A stretch of DNA of 64,000 nucleotides from Desertimonas sp963733085. GTDB taxonomy: Bacteria > Actinomycetota > Acidimicrobiia > Acidimicrobiales > Ilumatobacteraceae. Below the pieces are notes generated by a model. It was not told where the DNA came from. It saw only the letters and a list, made by a program, of their open reading frames with translations, and made no database searches. The stretch covers positions 62,001 to 126,000 of the forward strand of contig CAVTBY010000009.1 of assembly GCA_963733085.1 (NCBI GenBank). Direction: 5' to 3'. Shown here one piece after another: positions 1 through 8,634 of this stretch. Every line of letters starts with the position of its first letter. Positions within the stretch are counted from its first letter, which is position 1. A program made the position numbers and the translations under genes.

Positions 1-1001
1 CCGGTCGCGAAGCCGATGCCTGTCGCCAGAACACCGACGGCCAGCGCCTCGGCGGCAACGGTGAGCACGACCTGACGGCGCGATGCGCCGACGGCGCGCA
101 ACAGCGCGGACTCACGGGTGCGCTGGGCGACGAGGATCGAGAACGTGTTGTGGATGCTGAAGGCGGCGACGACGACGGCGACACCGGCGAAGGCCAGCAG
201 CAGGGTCTGGAAGAAGCCGAGGAAGTCACTCTCGACGTCGCGCTGTTGCTCGGCGGTCAGCTCGGCGCCGGTGAGCGCCTCGATCCCGTCCGGAAGCGTC
301 GCTGCGATCCGCGCTTCGAGCTCCGTGGCGTCCACTCCATCCTCGGCGCGAACGAGCACCGCGGTGATCGAGTCGGACCTCCCGGCGAACAGTTGCTGCG
401 CTGAGTCGGTGTCGAACGCGAGGTACGTAACTCCGCCGACGTTCTCGGTGCCGCCGTACGTCGCCAGGCCGACGACGGTGACCGGGACCGGCTCTGGCGT
501 GAGCACCGTCGTTTCATCGCCGATCGACAGCCCGGCCTGCTCGGCGGTGGCCCGGTCGACGACGACCTCACCACCGGCCTGCGGGGCGCGGCCCGCGGTC
601 AACGTGAGCCAGCTGAGCTCGGTGTCGGCGACCCAGTTGGCGGCGATGGTGGGGGGTCCATCGCCGCCAACGGGCTGGCCGTCGGCACCGACCAGCTGGG
701 CGGTGCCGCGGACTTCGGCGACGGCGGACGCGACGCCATCGACGGCGGCCACGTCGGCGACCGTCGACTCGTCGATCAGGCCCCGCATTCGGCTCTCCTC
801 GCTGCCGATGCGAGTGTCGTTGCGGACGACGACGTCGGTTCCGTCGTTTGCCGCCGTGAACGTGTCGCGGAAGCCGGCTCTCGTCGTCGCTCCGAGGATC
901 AGCGTGGCGGCGAGGAACGCGACGCCGAGGACCACGGCGATGCTCGTGCTGGCGAGCCGCCGCTTGCGGCTCCACAGGGTCTTCAAGGTGGTTCGAATCA
1001 T
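1..1001 (-). CDS. ABC transporter permease, FtsX/MacB-like (3' end outside window)
   Basis: Membrane subunit of a MacB/LolE-type ABC exporter; its ATPase partner ends 5 bases upstream, so the two form an operon. The minus-strand frame opens with MIRTTLKTLWSRKRR and stays open to the window edge (333 codons). A basic start is followed by a hydrophobic helix at about residues 17-38, then a long extracytoplasmic domain. A second helix at about 268-288 leads into RTRESALLRAVGASRRQV, the cytoplasmic coupling segment typical of FtsX permeases. Family members usually have four helices, so roughly the C-terminal half of the helices is missing at the edge. The substrate cannot be inferred. Confidence 0.9.
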   Translation of the reverse strand, partial: MIRTTLKTLWSRKRRLASTSIAVVLGVAFLAATLILGATTRAGFRDTFTAANDGTDVVVRNDTRIGSEESRMRGLIDESTVADVAAVDGVASAVAEVRGTAQLVGADGQPVGGDGPPTIAANWVADTELSWLTLTAGRAPQAGGEVVVDRATAEQAGLSIGDETTVLTPEPVPVTVVGLATYGGTENVGGVTYLAFDTDSAQQLFAGRSDSITAVLVRAEDGVDATELEARIAATLPDGIEALTGAELTAEQQRDVESDFLGFFQTLLLAFAGVAVVVAAFSIHNTFSILVAQRTRESALLRAVGASRRQVVLTVAAEALAVGVLATGIGFAT

Positions 1002-1006
1002 GGTGA

Positions 1007-1795
1007 TCAGCCGAAATCCTTCATCCGGTCGAGGATTCGTTGCGGGGACGGGGACGCCATCGAGTCGACGATGCGACCGTCGGCAAGGAAGATGACGGTG
1101 TCGGCGTAGCTGGCGGCGACCGGGTCGTGAGTGACCATCACGATCGTTTGCCCGAAGGCATCGACGGCATGCCGCATGAACGTCAGGATCTCGGCGCCGG
1201 CGCGGCTGTCGAGGTTGCCGGTCGGCTCGTCGGCAAACACCAATTGTGGCTTCGAGGCCAGCGCCCTGGCGACGGCGACGCGCTGTTGCTGCCCACCGGA
1301 CAGCTCGCTGGGGCGGTGGCGCAGGCGGTCAGCGAGCCCGACGGTGGCGACGACGGCGTCGACCCACGCATCGTCCGGCTTCGTACCGGCGAGCGTCATC
1401 GGCAGGACGATGTTCTCGGCAGCACTCAGCGTCGGCAGCAGGTTGAACGCCTGGAACACGAAGCCGATCCGTTCCCGGCGCACCTTGGTGAGCTGACGAT
1501 CGCTCAGCGAGCCGAGCTCGATGTCACCGTGCGGCGAGTTGAGGAACACCTTGCCCGACGTCAGCGTGTCGAGCCCGGCGAGGGCGTGCATCAGCGTGCT
1601 CTTGCCCGACCCCGACGGCCCCATGATCGCCGTAAAGCGGTGGGCCGGCAAGCCGACGGTGACCCCGTCGAGGGCGCGGACTTCGGTGCCGGCTCTGCCG
1701 TAGACCTTGACGGCGGCTTCGGCGCGAGCGGCGAGGGGAGCCGGCTCGGCCCAACGGGGCATCTGCTCGGCTGGGGGTGCGAACGTTGCGGTCAT
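1007..1795 (-). CDS. ABC transporter ATP-binding protein (MacB/LolD family)
   Basis: Cytoplasmic ATPase of the exporter whose permease follows directly. The 262-aa product shows Walker A GPSGSGKS (about 59-66), the Q-loop QAFNLLP (115-121), signature LSGGQQQR (about 165-172), Walker B LVFADEPTGNLD (185-196) and the switch His in MVTHDP. ATG at 1795 is preferred over the upstream in-frame start at 1909, because GGAG sits five bases before it and the family begins near here. The first 30 residues are a Pro/Ala-rich extension. Likely role: ATP hydrolysis driving lipoprotein, drug or peptide export. Confidence 0.95.
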   Translation of the reverse strand: MTATFAPPAEQMPRWAEPAPLAARAEAAVKVYGRAGTEVRALDGVTVGLPAHRFTAIMGPSGSGKSTLMHALAGLDTLTSGKVFLNSPHGDIELGSLSDRQLTKVRRERIGFVFQAFNLLPTLSAAENIVLPMTLAGTKPDDAWVDAVVATVGLADRLRHRPSELSGGQQQRVAVARALASKPQLVFADEPTGNLDSRAGAEILTFMRHAVDAFGQTIVMVTHDPVAASYADTVIFLADGRIVDSMASPSPQRILDRMKDFG

Positions 1796-1954
1796 GTCTC
1801 CACGGTGACGGACTCCGAGGACGACTGCAGTGGAGCAGTCAGGCCTCTTGACGCGGGGGACGTCTCGCCCGGCGACGGGGGTTGCCCCTACCCCGCGAGG
1901 CATTCTCATGCCACTTGTGTCGCGCCGAGCGCGACCGATTCGGCATGAGATCGG

Positions 1955-2509
1955 TCAGTGGACGTGGGCGGCGAGCCAGGCGCCGAGGGCGTGGGCGCTG
2001 GCGTCGACGAGCGCTGGCCAGTCGAGGGCGGCCTCGTCGGCACTGTCGGAGACATGCTTGACGAGACGCACCGGGACGCCGAGGCGGCGGCACGCGTAGG
2101 CGATCGCGTAGCCCTCCATATCGACCAAGTCGGCGCGTTCCGCGAGGCGCGACCGCGTCACCGGATCGGTGACGAACACGTCGCCGGAGGCGAGAACCGT
2201 GCCATCGCCGTTATCAAGTTCGATGATCTCGGCCGGGTCATACCCGAGCGCCCGTATGGCGTCGGCGTTGATGTCGTGGTTGATCACCGTGCTCGGCAGA
2301 CACAGCCCGCTGAGCCCGTCACGCAAAGCGCCGACCGTGCCGATGTTGACGACCGTCACGTCGCTCCCTACCCCGCCGCGCTCGATCACCGCCTGCGTCG
2401 TCGCCGCCGCAGCCGCCGACTTGCCGATGCCGGTGATCACGACGTCGAGCCCGGCCGGCACGTGGTTCGCCTCCGCTGCCGTGGCGCTGACGACCAGCAC
2501 TTGAGCCAC
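1955..2509 (-). CDS. Nucleosidase / purine phosphorylase superfamily protein
   Basis: Small (about 184 aa) phosphorylase-superfamily protein. Visible landmarks are the N-terminal strand VLVVSATAAEANHVP, the glycine turn VVITGIGKSAAAAAT, VVNIGTVGALRDG, and the late substrate loop VDMEGYAIAYACRRLGVP followed by VKHVSDSAD. This matches 5'-methylthioadenosine/S-adenosylhomocysteine nucleosidase or futalosine hydrolase-like enzymes, although the protein is shorter than the usual 230 aa. GTG at 2509 follows GGAGG by 12 bases; an upstream ATG at 2545 is possible. It lies 38 bases after nagA in the same direction and is probably the last gene of that operon. The exact nucleoside is not determinable. 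Confidence 0.75.
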   Translation of the reverse strand: MAQVLVVSATAAEANHVPAGLDVVITGIGKSAAAAATTQAVIERGGVGSDVTVVNIGTVGALRDGLSGLCLPSTVINHDINADAIRALGYDPAEIIELDNGDGTVLASGDVFVTDPVTRSRLAERADLVDMEGYAIAYACRRLGVPVRLVKHVSDSADEAALDWPALVDASAHALGAWLAAHVH

Positions 2510-2547
2510 GGGCCGAACGTACCTCCACCCCACGAACTGGGGCACCG

Positions 2548-3693
2548 TCAGAGCGAGCCGCTGACGACCTCACCGGCGGCGATCACGGCGACGACCTCGG
2601 CAGCGTCGTCGAGGATGACGAGATCGGCGCGCTTGCCAACCTCGATCGTGCCGACCTCCTCGGCGATGCCGAGGACGTGGGCAGGGTTCGCCGAGGCGGC
2701 ACGGCTGGCGACCACCTCGTCGAGTCCCGCTGCAACGGCGTTGTGATAGGCGGCATCCATCGTCAGCGTGCTACCGGCGAGCGAGCCACCCTCGGCCAGC
2801 GTCGCCTTCCCGTCGCGGACGTCGACGTCGAGCCTCCCGAGGCGATAGCGGCCGTCGCCGACCCCCGCGGCCGTCATCGCATCGGTGATCAACAGGATCG
2901 CCCCTGCTCCCTTGCTCGCCGCGGCATGGCGGACGAACGCCGGATGCAGATGATGACCGTCGACGATCAACTCGCAACTGACGTCGGACGCGTCCAGACA
3001 CGCCCCGACGACTCCCGGGTTCCGGTGGTGGAGGGGGCTCATCGCATTGCCGAGATGCGTCGCCACGGTCGCCCCGGTGGCGATCGCCTCGCGGGCCTGC
3101 TCGAAGGTGGCATCGGTGTGGCCGATCGCGGCGATCACGCCGGCCGACCGGAGCTGTGTCATGGCGGTGAGCGCGCCATGTCGCTCCGGCGCGATCGTCA
3201 TCATCCGCAGCTGGCCCCCGGCCACGGCGACAAGTTCGTCGATGACGTCGGCGTCGGGATCGGTCATGTACTCCGGGTCCTGGGCACCGCAGCGGGCCGC
3301 GGCCAGGAACGGTCCTTCGCAGTGAATGCCGGCGACTTGGCGGCGCAGCGCCGGGTCGGCGTCGTCGAGCAATTCGCGGATCCGCCCGGCCGCGGCGACG
3401 AGATCGTCGGCGGGCGCGGTCACCAGGCTGAGCAGCGTCGTCGTTGTCCCATGGCCGAGATGGAATCGCACACCACCGACGACCGCGTCGGGATCGCCGG
3501 CGGTGAAGCTGTGCCCGCCGCCGCCGTGGACGTGGAGATCGATGAACCCGGCGACGATCGACCAGCCCGCCATGCCGGCAGCGCCAGCCGGGGCAGTCCC
3601 CTCACCGACGACAGCGATGCGCTCGCCGTCGGTCTCCACCCAGCCGCCGACGACCCCCGTCGGGGTCACGACGCGACCGGCGATCACACTCAA
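2548..3693 (-). CDS. nagA: N-acetylglucosamine-6-phosphate deacetylase
   Basis: Cytoplasmic amidohydrolase converting GlcNAc-6-phosphate to glucosamine-6-phosphate and acetate. The 381-aa length is normal. Metal and active-site motifs appear in order: DLHVHGGGG, HCEGPFL, GHTDA, ATHLGNAMSPLHHR, DGHHLHP and the catalytic Asp in LITDAM; the C-terminal GTIEVGKRADLVILD is typical of amidohydrolases. The start is TTG at 3693, overlapping the stop of the upstream kinase gene (TTGA), with GTG at 3687 as an alternative. It belongs to the SIS-kinase-nagA operon and supplies the deacetylation step. Confidence 0.95.
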   Translation of the reverse strand: MSVIAGRVVTPTGVVGGWVETDGERIAVVGEGTAPAGAAGMAGWSIVAGFIDLHVHGGGGHSFTAGDPDAVVGGVRFHLGHGTTTTLLSLVTAPADDLVAAAGRIRELLDDADPALRRQVAGIHCEGPFLAAARCGAQDPEYMTDPDADVIDELVAVAGGQLRMMTIAPERHGALTAMTQLRSAGVIAAIGHTDATFEQAREAIATGATVATHLGNAMSPLHHRNPGVVGACLDASDVSCELIVDGHHLHPAFVRHAAASKGAGAILLITDAMTAAGVGDGRYRLGRLDVDVRDGKATLAEGGSLAGSTLTMDAAYHNAVAAGLDEVVASRAASANPAHVLGIAEEVGTIEVGKRADLVILDDAAEVVAVIAAGEVVSGSL

Positions 3694-4661
3694 CCCACGA
3701 CCTCATCGGACAGGTCCCACTCGGTCGACTCGATTGCGGCCGCGAGCTCGGCGACGTCGCGGCCGGCAGCGAGACGCCAGGCCTCGAGGGCGGCGCCGAC
3801 GAATCCAGCGTCTGCGGCAAATCGTGCGTTGACGATGCGTGGCAGCTCGCGCCACGGAAGTTCCGCCGCCAGCGCCTCGGCGAGCGGAGCGGTCAGCGTT
3901 TCATTGGAGCGTCCGAGCCCACCGCCGATGACGAGAACCTCGACGTCCAAGGTGGCCACGGCGGCGGCGAGGACGTGAGCCAGAGCGGCGACTCCTGCAC
4001 CCCAGACGCCCGAGGCGATCGGATCGCCGTCGCGCACGAGAGCGACCACCTCCCTGGCGTCGATGCTGCCGACCGGCCGGCCGGCCACGATGGCGTACTG
4101 CTCCGCGATCGCCCGCGCCGATGCGACCGTCTCCAACGTCCTGCCCGGGGCGACGAAGACCTGGCCGATCTCACCGGCCCGGAACGTGGCACCCGGATGG
4201 ATGACCCCATGAATCACGACGGCAGCACACAGGCCGGTGCCGATGGGCACGAACAGCGACGAGTCGGCGCCGGCGGCGGCGCCGAACGTCGCCTCGGCGA
4301 CCGCCCCGGTACGCACGTCGTGGCGGACCGTCACCGGAACACCGAGCCGTTCCTCGAGCGGCTCACGCACCGGGACGTCGCGCCAACCCATCGTCACGGA
4401 GAGGCGGCCGACTCCGGTGTCGTCCACGATTCCGGGTACCGCCACACCGACCCCGGCGACATCGAGGCCGACCTCGGAGCACTCGTCGACGAGACCGGCG
4501 GCGACCGCCGCGATGTTGTCGAGTACGGCGTCGGGCCCGAATTGCCGCCCCGTCGGAACACGCCGGAGCACACGCAGCCCGGCCGGGCCGAGGATCCCCG
4601 CCTTCAGCGATGTGCCGCCGACGTCGATGGCGACGACCGCGAGTCGACCGAGCTCGCTCAC
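3690..4661 (-). CDS. ROK-family sugar kinase (probable N-acetylglucosamine/glucosamine kinase)
   Basis: A 323-aa ROK fold kinase, likely phosphorylating an amino sugar ahead of NagA. It has the N-terminal phosphate motif AIDVGGTSLKAG, the DVAGVGVAVPGIVDD strand, the catalytic stretch VRHDVRTGAVAEATFG (Asp in HD) and VPIGTGLCAAVVIHGVIHPG. The hallmark ROK zinc motif (CxCGxxGCxE) is absent: after RAGEIGQVFVAPGRT the chain goes straight to LETVASARAIAEQY. GTG at 4661 overlaps the SIS stop (GTGA) and its stop overlaps nagA, so the three genes are translationally coupled. Family is secure; the substrate is inferred from context. Confidence 0.88.
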   Translation of the reverse strand: MSELGRLAVVAIDVGGTSLKAGILGPAGLRVLRRVPTGRQFGPDAVLDNIAAVAAGLVDECSEVGLDVAGVGVAVPGIVDDTGVGRLSVTMGWRDVPVREPLEERLGVPVTVRHDVRTGAVAEATFGAAAGADSSLFVPIGTGLCAAVVIHGVIHPGATFRAGEIGQVFVAPGRTLETVASARAIAEQYAIVAGRPVGSIDAREVVALVRDGDPIASGVWGAGVAALAHVLAAAVATLDVEVLVIGGGLGRSNETLTAPLAEALAAELPWRELPRIVNARFAADAGFVGAALEAWRLAAGRDVAELAAAIESTEWDLSDEVVG

Positions 4662-5569
4662 GTCGTCTGTTCAGGATCGAGGATGACGCTGAACGACAAC
4701 GACCGTGGCCGGTCCGGGTCTCGACCGCCACGGTGGGCGAGTTCGATGGCGAGGCGCTGGACGCGGATGAGGTCGACCATCGGATCGAGATTCTCGCTCA
4801 CGAGTTGCGCACCCGTCGCCTCGACGTCACGGCCCAAGCCAGGAGGCAGGTCGCCGAACACCCACACGACCGTCCCTGGCCCGCTGACGCTGATCGGACC
4901 GTGGCGGTATTCCATCGCCGGATACGACTCCGTCCAGAACGCGGCGGCTTCCCGGCACTTCAGCGCCGCCTCGTCGGCGATCGCCCCCGCCCAGCCGCGA
5001 CCGAGGAACGTGATCTGGCGTACGGCCGCCGCGTCGACAGGGGATGCGGCGACAACGGCAGCGGAGCCGGCACTGATGACCTCGGTGAGGTCCTCACCGA
5101 GAGATGCGCGCAACAGGGCGAGGACCGAAGTCGGGAAACGGGTCTGTACGACCGACTCTTCGGCGGCGAAGGGTAGGGCGATCACGTGGGCTGCCGACCG
5201 CACCATCCGACTCGTCGCGTCGACGGTGATCGCCGTGACTGCGGCGCCGTCGATACGGCCGATGGTGTCGAGCACCTCCGTTGTCGTGCCCGAGCGGGAG
5301 ATCGCCACGACCCGGTCGTAACGCCGACCGAACCGATACTCGCTCGCCGCGAAGGCGTCCGTTTCGCCGTGGCCGGCAGACTCCCGCATGGCGGCGTAGG
5401 CGCGGGCAACGAAGAGCGAAGTTCCACACCCGACGACCGCCACACGCTCACCTGCGGCGGGCAGGTTGACGGCGTGGTCGGTGACGGCGGCGATCGCTTG
5501 TCCCCAGCACCCCGGCTGGGAGGCGACCTCGCGCTCGACATGCGTGGGTGGCGTGGTCGTCTCGGTCAC
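4658..5569 (-). CDS. SIS-domain sugar isomerase/deaminase (GlmS C-half or AgaS-like)
   Basis: First gene of the amino-sugar operon. This 303-aa protein carries two SIS (phosphosugar isomerase) domains: VAVVGCGTSLFVARAY and VVAISRSGTTTEVLDT in the first, ITFLGRGWAGAIADEAALK and WTESYPAMEYRHGPISV in the second. It resembles the isomerase half of glucosamine-6-phosphate synthase without the glutaminase domain. Such stand-alone proteins act as glucosamine-6-phosphate deaminases/isomerases, and no nagB is seen nearby, so it probably performs the NagB step. GTG at 5569 has CCGGAGG just upstream. It is transcribed divergently from the DeoR regulator. Confidence 0.88.
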   Translation of the reverse strand: MTETTTPPTHVEREVASQPGCWGQAIAAVTDHAVNLPAAGERVAVVGCGTSLFVARAYAAMRESAGHGETDAFAASEYRFGRRYDRVVAISRSGTTTEVLDTIGRIDGAAVTAITVDATSRMVRSAAHVIALPFAAEESVVQTRFPTSVLALLRASLGEDLTEVISAGSAAVVAASPVDAAAVRQITFLGRGWAGAIADEAALKCREAAAFWTESYPAMEYRHGPISVSGPGTVVWVFGDLPPGLGRDVEATGAQLVSENLDPMVDLIRVQRLAIELAHRGGRDPDRPRSLSFSVILDPEQTT

Positions 5570-5613
5570 GGGGCCTCCGGCGTTGGGCGGTAGATGTAAG
5601 AAGCTGCACTATT

Positions 5614-5625
5614 TATACGCGTATA
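5614..5625. promoter_or_regulatory. Palindromic operator candidate between the SIS operon and deoR-like gene
   Basis: TATACGCGTATA is a perfect 12-base palindrome in an AT-rich patch (CTATTTATACGCGTATATTG) midway in the 104-base gap between divergent genes. DeoR-type regulators commonly control the adjacent divergent sugar operon through such sites. The site lies 49 bases before the regulator ATG and 45 bases before the SIS GTG, so it could repress both promoters. Function is inferred. Confidence 0.6.
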
Positions 5626-5673
5626 TTGCACGTTGTCGCAACGAACGCCGTGATCGTGCTATTTTCGGCCGCG

Positions 5674-6486
5674 ATGCAGCGACCGACGCGCTGGACGGCT
5701 CTGCTCGACATGCTGGCAGGCGACGGTCACGTCGAGATCGACGCCGCCGCCGAGCAACTCGGCGTCTCCCCCGCGACCGTGCGTCGAGACCTCGACGAGC
5801 TGGCCAATCAGCAACTGCTCGTGCGGACGCGAGGCGGCGCCGTTCCGACCAGCGTGTCGTACGACCTTCCCCTGCGCTACAAGCTGACGAGGCGACCCGA
5901 CGAGAAACACTCGATCGCCACCGCCGCCGCCGGCATCGTCGTGCCGGGCAGCGTCGTCGGTCTCAACGGGGGAACGACCACGACCGAAGTCGCCCGCGCC
6001 CTCGCCCTCCGTGCCGACCTGCGCGACGACAGCGGTGACGGCAATGGCAACGGAAACCCGATCACGGTGGTCACCAACGCCCTCAACATCGCTCACGAGC
6101 TCGCCGTGCGGCCCCACGTCAAGCTCGTCGTCACCGGAGGGGTCGTGCGATCACAGTCGTACGAGCTCACCGGGCCGCTGGCGATGCCGGCACTCGAGCG
6201 ACTCACACTCGACGTGACGATCCTCGGCGTCGACGGCATCAGCGCGCCCGACGGGGCGACCACGAACAACGAGACCGAGGCAGCGGTCAACGAGCTGATG
6301 GCGCAGCGGGCACGAACGGTCGTCGTCGTCGCCGATTCGAGCAAGCTGGGCCGGCGCGCGTTCGCCAGGATCTGCCCGATCGAGCGCGTCGACATCCTCG
6401 TCACCGGAGCGACCGGTGACGGCAAGCTGATCGCCGAGCTTCGTGCATCAGGCGTCGACGTGATGACCGTGCGCGCACACTCGTAG
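5674..6486 (+). CDS. DeoR-family transcriptional regulator
   Basis: A 270-aa sugar-responsive repressor. The N-terminal winged helix-turn-helix spans about residues 5-58 (LDMLAGDGHVEIDAAAEQLG, VSPATVRRDLDELANQ), followed by the typical wing LLVRTRGGAVP. The C-terminal sugar-phosphate sensor domain contains GLNGGTTTTEVARAL, VVTNALNIAHEL, VVTGGVVR, LGVDGI and VADSSKLGRRAF. ATG at 5674 is chosen because the helix-turn-helix starts immediately after it; the frame remains open upstream. It sits divergent to the amino-sugar operon with a palindrome between them and probably responds to a phosphorylated amino sugar. Confidence 0.93.
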   Translation: MQRPTRWTALLDMLAGDGHVEIDAAAEQLGVSPATVRRDLDELANQQLLVRTRGGAVPTSVSYDLPLRYKLTRRPDEKHSIATAAAGIVVPGSVVGLNGGTTTTEVARALALRADLRDDSGDGNGNGNPITVVTNALNIAHELAVRPHVKLVVTGGVVRSQSYELTGPLAMPALERLTLDVTILGVDGISAPDGATTNNETEAAVNELMAQRARTVVVVADSSKLGRRAFARICPIERVDILVTGATGDGKLIAELRASGVDVMTVRAHS

Positions 6487-6608
6487 CTCTCGACTGGATT
6501 GGTGAGCCCAGAGAGCGGAAACCTCGCTCTTCTCACTCATTCGTGGGTCTGGCCGTCACCCGGTCGAGCACGTTGGCTCTGGAGCAGGCGGTGTTGACGG
6601 CAGCGACG

Positions 6609-6934
6609 GTGTGGCGATTCTGCGGCGTCGCGGACGACAAATGGGTTCTCCTCGGGTTTGTGCGGGTCGGCCGCTCGCTGCGTCACGGTTGCTGGGCTCT
6701 GGAAGCGGACGCACCCGGGCGTCGCGCCCGATTTGATCGCCGGTGTGCATGAACTTGCGTGCGTGCGTGGTCATGCCGCAACCGATGGGTGCCAGGGGGA
6801 CCGAATCGTCCCCCACACACCCATCGGTTCGCTTCCAGGGCCAGCGCGGTTGCCGGCACCTCGCTCGGACCCACACGAACCCGAGGAGTCCAAATATGTC
6901 TCGTTTGTGGCGGTAGAACGCGCAAAATCGTGAC
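6609..6934. repeat. Intergenic imperfect inverted-repeat element (long form)
   Basis: Fills most of the 473-base gap between the deoR-like gene and the sigma factor gene. The left arm (GCGATTCTGCGGCG at 6614, CTCCTCGGGTTTGTGCGGGT near 6647, CTGGAAGCGGAC near 6698) recurs inverted in the right arm (CTGGAAGCGAAC, CTCCTCGGGTTCGTGTGGGT and CGATTTTGCG read on the minus strand, about 6934-6825). Both arms would translate to similar peptides in the same relative frame, which supports duplication. A compact relative lies at 13473-13535. No gene is credible here; it looks like a MITE-type or REP-type element. Confidence 0.6.
6780..6829. repeat. Hairpin repeat copy 1 (downstream of the sigma factor gene)
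   Basis: Perfect 12-base outer stem (AACCGATGGGTG at 6780-6791 with CACCCATCGGTT at 6818-6829), a 3/3 internal loop, then a 7-base inner stem GGGGGAC/GTCCCCC around CGAATC. The second copy is at 8635-8684 and the two bracket the ECF42/DGPF operon. It could also act as a terminator for the sigma gene, which stops at 6960 on the minus strand, but there is no T-run. Confidence 0.75.
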
Positions 6935-6959
6935 GACAGCACAAACCTGCTGCGTGAGC

Positions 6960-8123
6960 TCACCAATGTCGTGAACGAGCGAGCTGATGGTTGAGTCGCG
7001 CTGCCTGGCGCAGTTGGTGATCGCGTTCGGCGAGGTTGGGTGCGTTGCGACCGGCACTGGCATAGAGGCGCGCAGCGAGTTCGAGTTCGCCGTTTTTCTC
7101 GTGGAGGTACGCGGCGACCGCTTCGCGCCGCGGCACGTGTTCGTCGACCGCGGCCAGTGCCGCCAGTCCTGCGGGCGCGCCGTCGGCCTCACCGACTGCG
7201 ACCGCGCGGTTGAGCCGGACGATTGGAGTGTCGGCAAATCGAAGTAGCTCGTCGTACCACTCCACGATCTGGACCCAGTCGGTCTCCTCGACACGTGGCG
7301 CATCGGCATGGAGCGCGGCGATCGCCGCCTGCGCCTGGTACTCGCCGAGCCGGTCGCGCGTCAGCGCCGCCTGGGCGATGGCGATGCCCTCGGCGATGAG
7401 GGCGGCGTCCCATTGGCTGCGGTCCTGCTCGGCGAGCGTCACGATGCTTCCGTCCGGTCGGGTGCGGCTGCGGCGACGGGCATGGTGGAGGAGCATCAGG
7501 GCGAGCAACCCGTGGACCTCAGGGTCGTCCACCAACGCGGCCAGCTGCCGGGTCAGTCGGATTGCCTCGGCGGCAAGGTCGACGTCGCCGGAGTAGCCCT
7601 CGTTGAACACCAGGTACAGCACCCGCATCACCGTTCGCACGTCGCCCGGACGATGGACGCCGGCCCGACCGACCACGCCCTTGGCCCGGCTGATGCGCTG
7701 CGCCATCGTGGCCTCGGGAACGAGGTACGCCTGAGCGATCTGGCGCGTGGTGAGACCACCCACGGCTCGGAGGGTCAGCGCAACCGCCGACGACGACGTC
7801 AGATCGGGGTGGGCGCACAAGAAGTAGAGGTGCAGCGTGTCGTCGGTGCTCGCGATCGCGCCCGCCGGCGGTGGGGTGTCGAAGCGGAGCTCCCGGCTGC
7901 GGCGCGCAGCATCTGACCGCGTCATGTCCAGGAACGCTCTCCACGCAACCGTGATGAGCCAGGCCTGGCGGTCGGCAGGCGCCTCGTCCCCCCATGCGGA
8001 GAGCGCCCGGATGAGCGCCTCTTGGACGGCGTCCTCGGCCGTCGCGAAGTCTGCCCCGCGACGGACGAGGACGCTCAAGACCCGTGGGACGAGCTCGCGT
8101 AGCTCGACGTCGTCCACGGTCAC
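6960..8123 (-). CDS. ECF42-type RNA polymerase sigma factor with C-terminal TPR-like extension
   Basis: Sigma-70 family factor of about 387 aa. Region 2 is at about residues 5-70 (VLSVLVRRGADFATAEDAVQEALIRAL split over two helices, then RQAWLITVAWRAFLDMTRSD) and region 4 is near 115-150 (LTLRAVGGLTTRQIAQAYLV, MAQRISRAK). A long helical C-terminal half follows (LYLVFNEGYSG, LNRAVAVGEADGAPAGLAAL), characteristic of the ECF42 group, which lacks an anti-sigma factor. GTG at 8123 overlaps the stop of the upstream DGPF gene (GTGA), indicating translational coupling. ECF42 factors are typically encoded with DGPF/YCII proteins, exactly as here. Confidence 0.92.
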   Translation of the reverse strand: MTVDDVELRELVPRVLSVLVRRGADFATAEDAVQEALIRALSAWGDEAPADRQAWLITVAWRAFLDMTRSDAARRSRELRFDTPPPAGAIASTDDTLHLYFLCAHPDLTSSSAVALTLRAVGGLTTRQIAQAYLVPEATMAQRISRAKGVVGRAGVHRPGDVRTVMRVLYLVFNEGYSGDVDLAAEAIRLTRQLAALVDDPEVHGLLALMLLHHARRRSRTRPDGSIVTLAEQDRSQWDAALIAEGIAIAQAALTRDRLGEYQAQAAIAALHADAPRVEETDWVQIVEWYDELLRFADTPIVRLNRAVAVGEADGAPAGLAALAAVDEHVPRREAVAAYLHEKNGELELAARLYASAGRNAPNLAERDHQLRQAARLNHQLARSRHW

Positions 8124-8527
8124 TCGGTGACGGTGGGCGGATGGGTCAGGAAGGGGCGGACCTCGAGCCATTCGTGGATCGGCTTGCCGCCGGCCCCAGG
8201 TGCTGCCGACAGCTCGCCGGCGAGCTCGATCGCTCGCTCGTAGCTGTCAACGTCGATCACCATCCATCCGGCGATCAGGTCCTTCGATTCGGCGAACGGG
8301 CCGTCGGTCACGGGCGGTCGCCCCTCGCCGTCGTAACGGACCCAGACGCCGTCGGGCGACAGCGCCTGTCCGTCGATGAACTCGCCGCTGCTCTCGAGCC
8401 GAGCTGCGAAGTCGTTCATGTACCGGATGTGGGCCTCGACCTCGTCGGGCTGCCACTCGTCCATCGGGACATCGTTGACGGCCGCCGGCGCCCCTCGGTA
8501 GTGCTTGAGAAACAAGTACTTGGCCAT
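8120..8527 (-). CDS. YCII/DGPF-domain protein
   Basis: A 135-aa protein with the family signature VTDGPFAESKDLIAGWMVID (about 73-92) and the N-terminal MAKYLFLKHYRG strand of the dimeric alpha-beta barrel YCII fold. These proteins accompany ECF42 sigma factors; their biochemical role is unsettled. A strong ribosome binding site AGAGGAGAAAG precedes ATG at 8527. It is the first gene of the two-gene operon and the downstream sigma gene starts inside its stop codon. Promoter and hairpin repeat copy 2 lie upstream. Confidence 0.92.
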   Translation of the reverse strand: MAKYLFLKHYRGAPAAVNDVPMDEWQPDEVEAHIRYMNDFAARLESSGEFIDGQALSPDGVWVRYDGEGRPPVTDGPFAESKDLIAGWMVIDVDSYERAIELAGELSAAPGAGGKPIHEWLEVRPFLTHPPTVTE

Positions 8528-8634
8528 GGTCTTTCTCCTCTGTGTACGTCGGCCCTGCCGGCCGATTGCACCCCTGGGACGGAGCCAACCTCGAAGCTCT
8601 CGACATCGTCGCGGAAGAATTCTGCACGAAGCCT

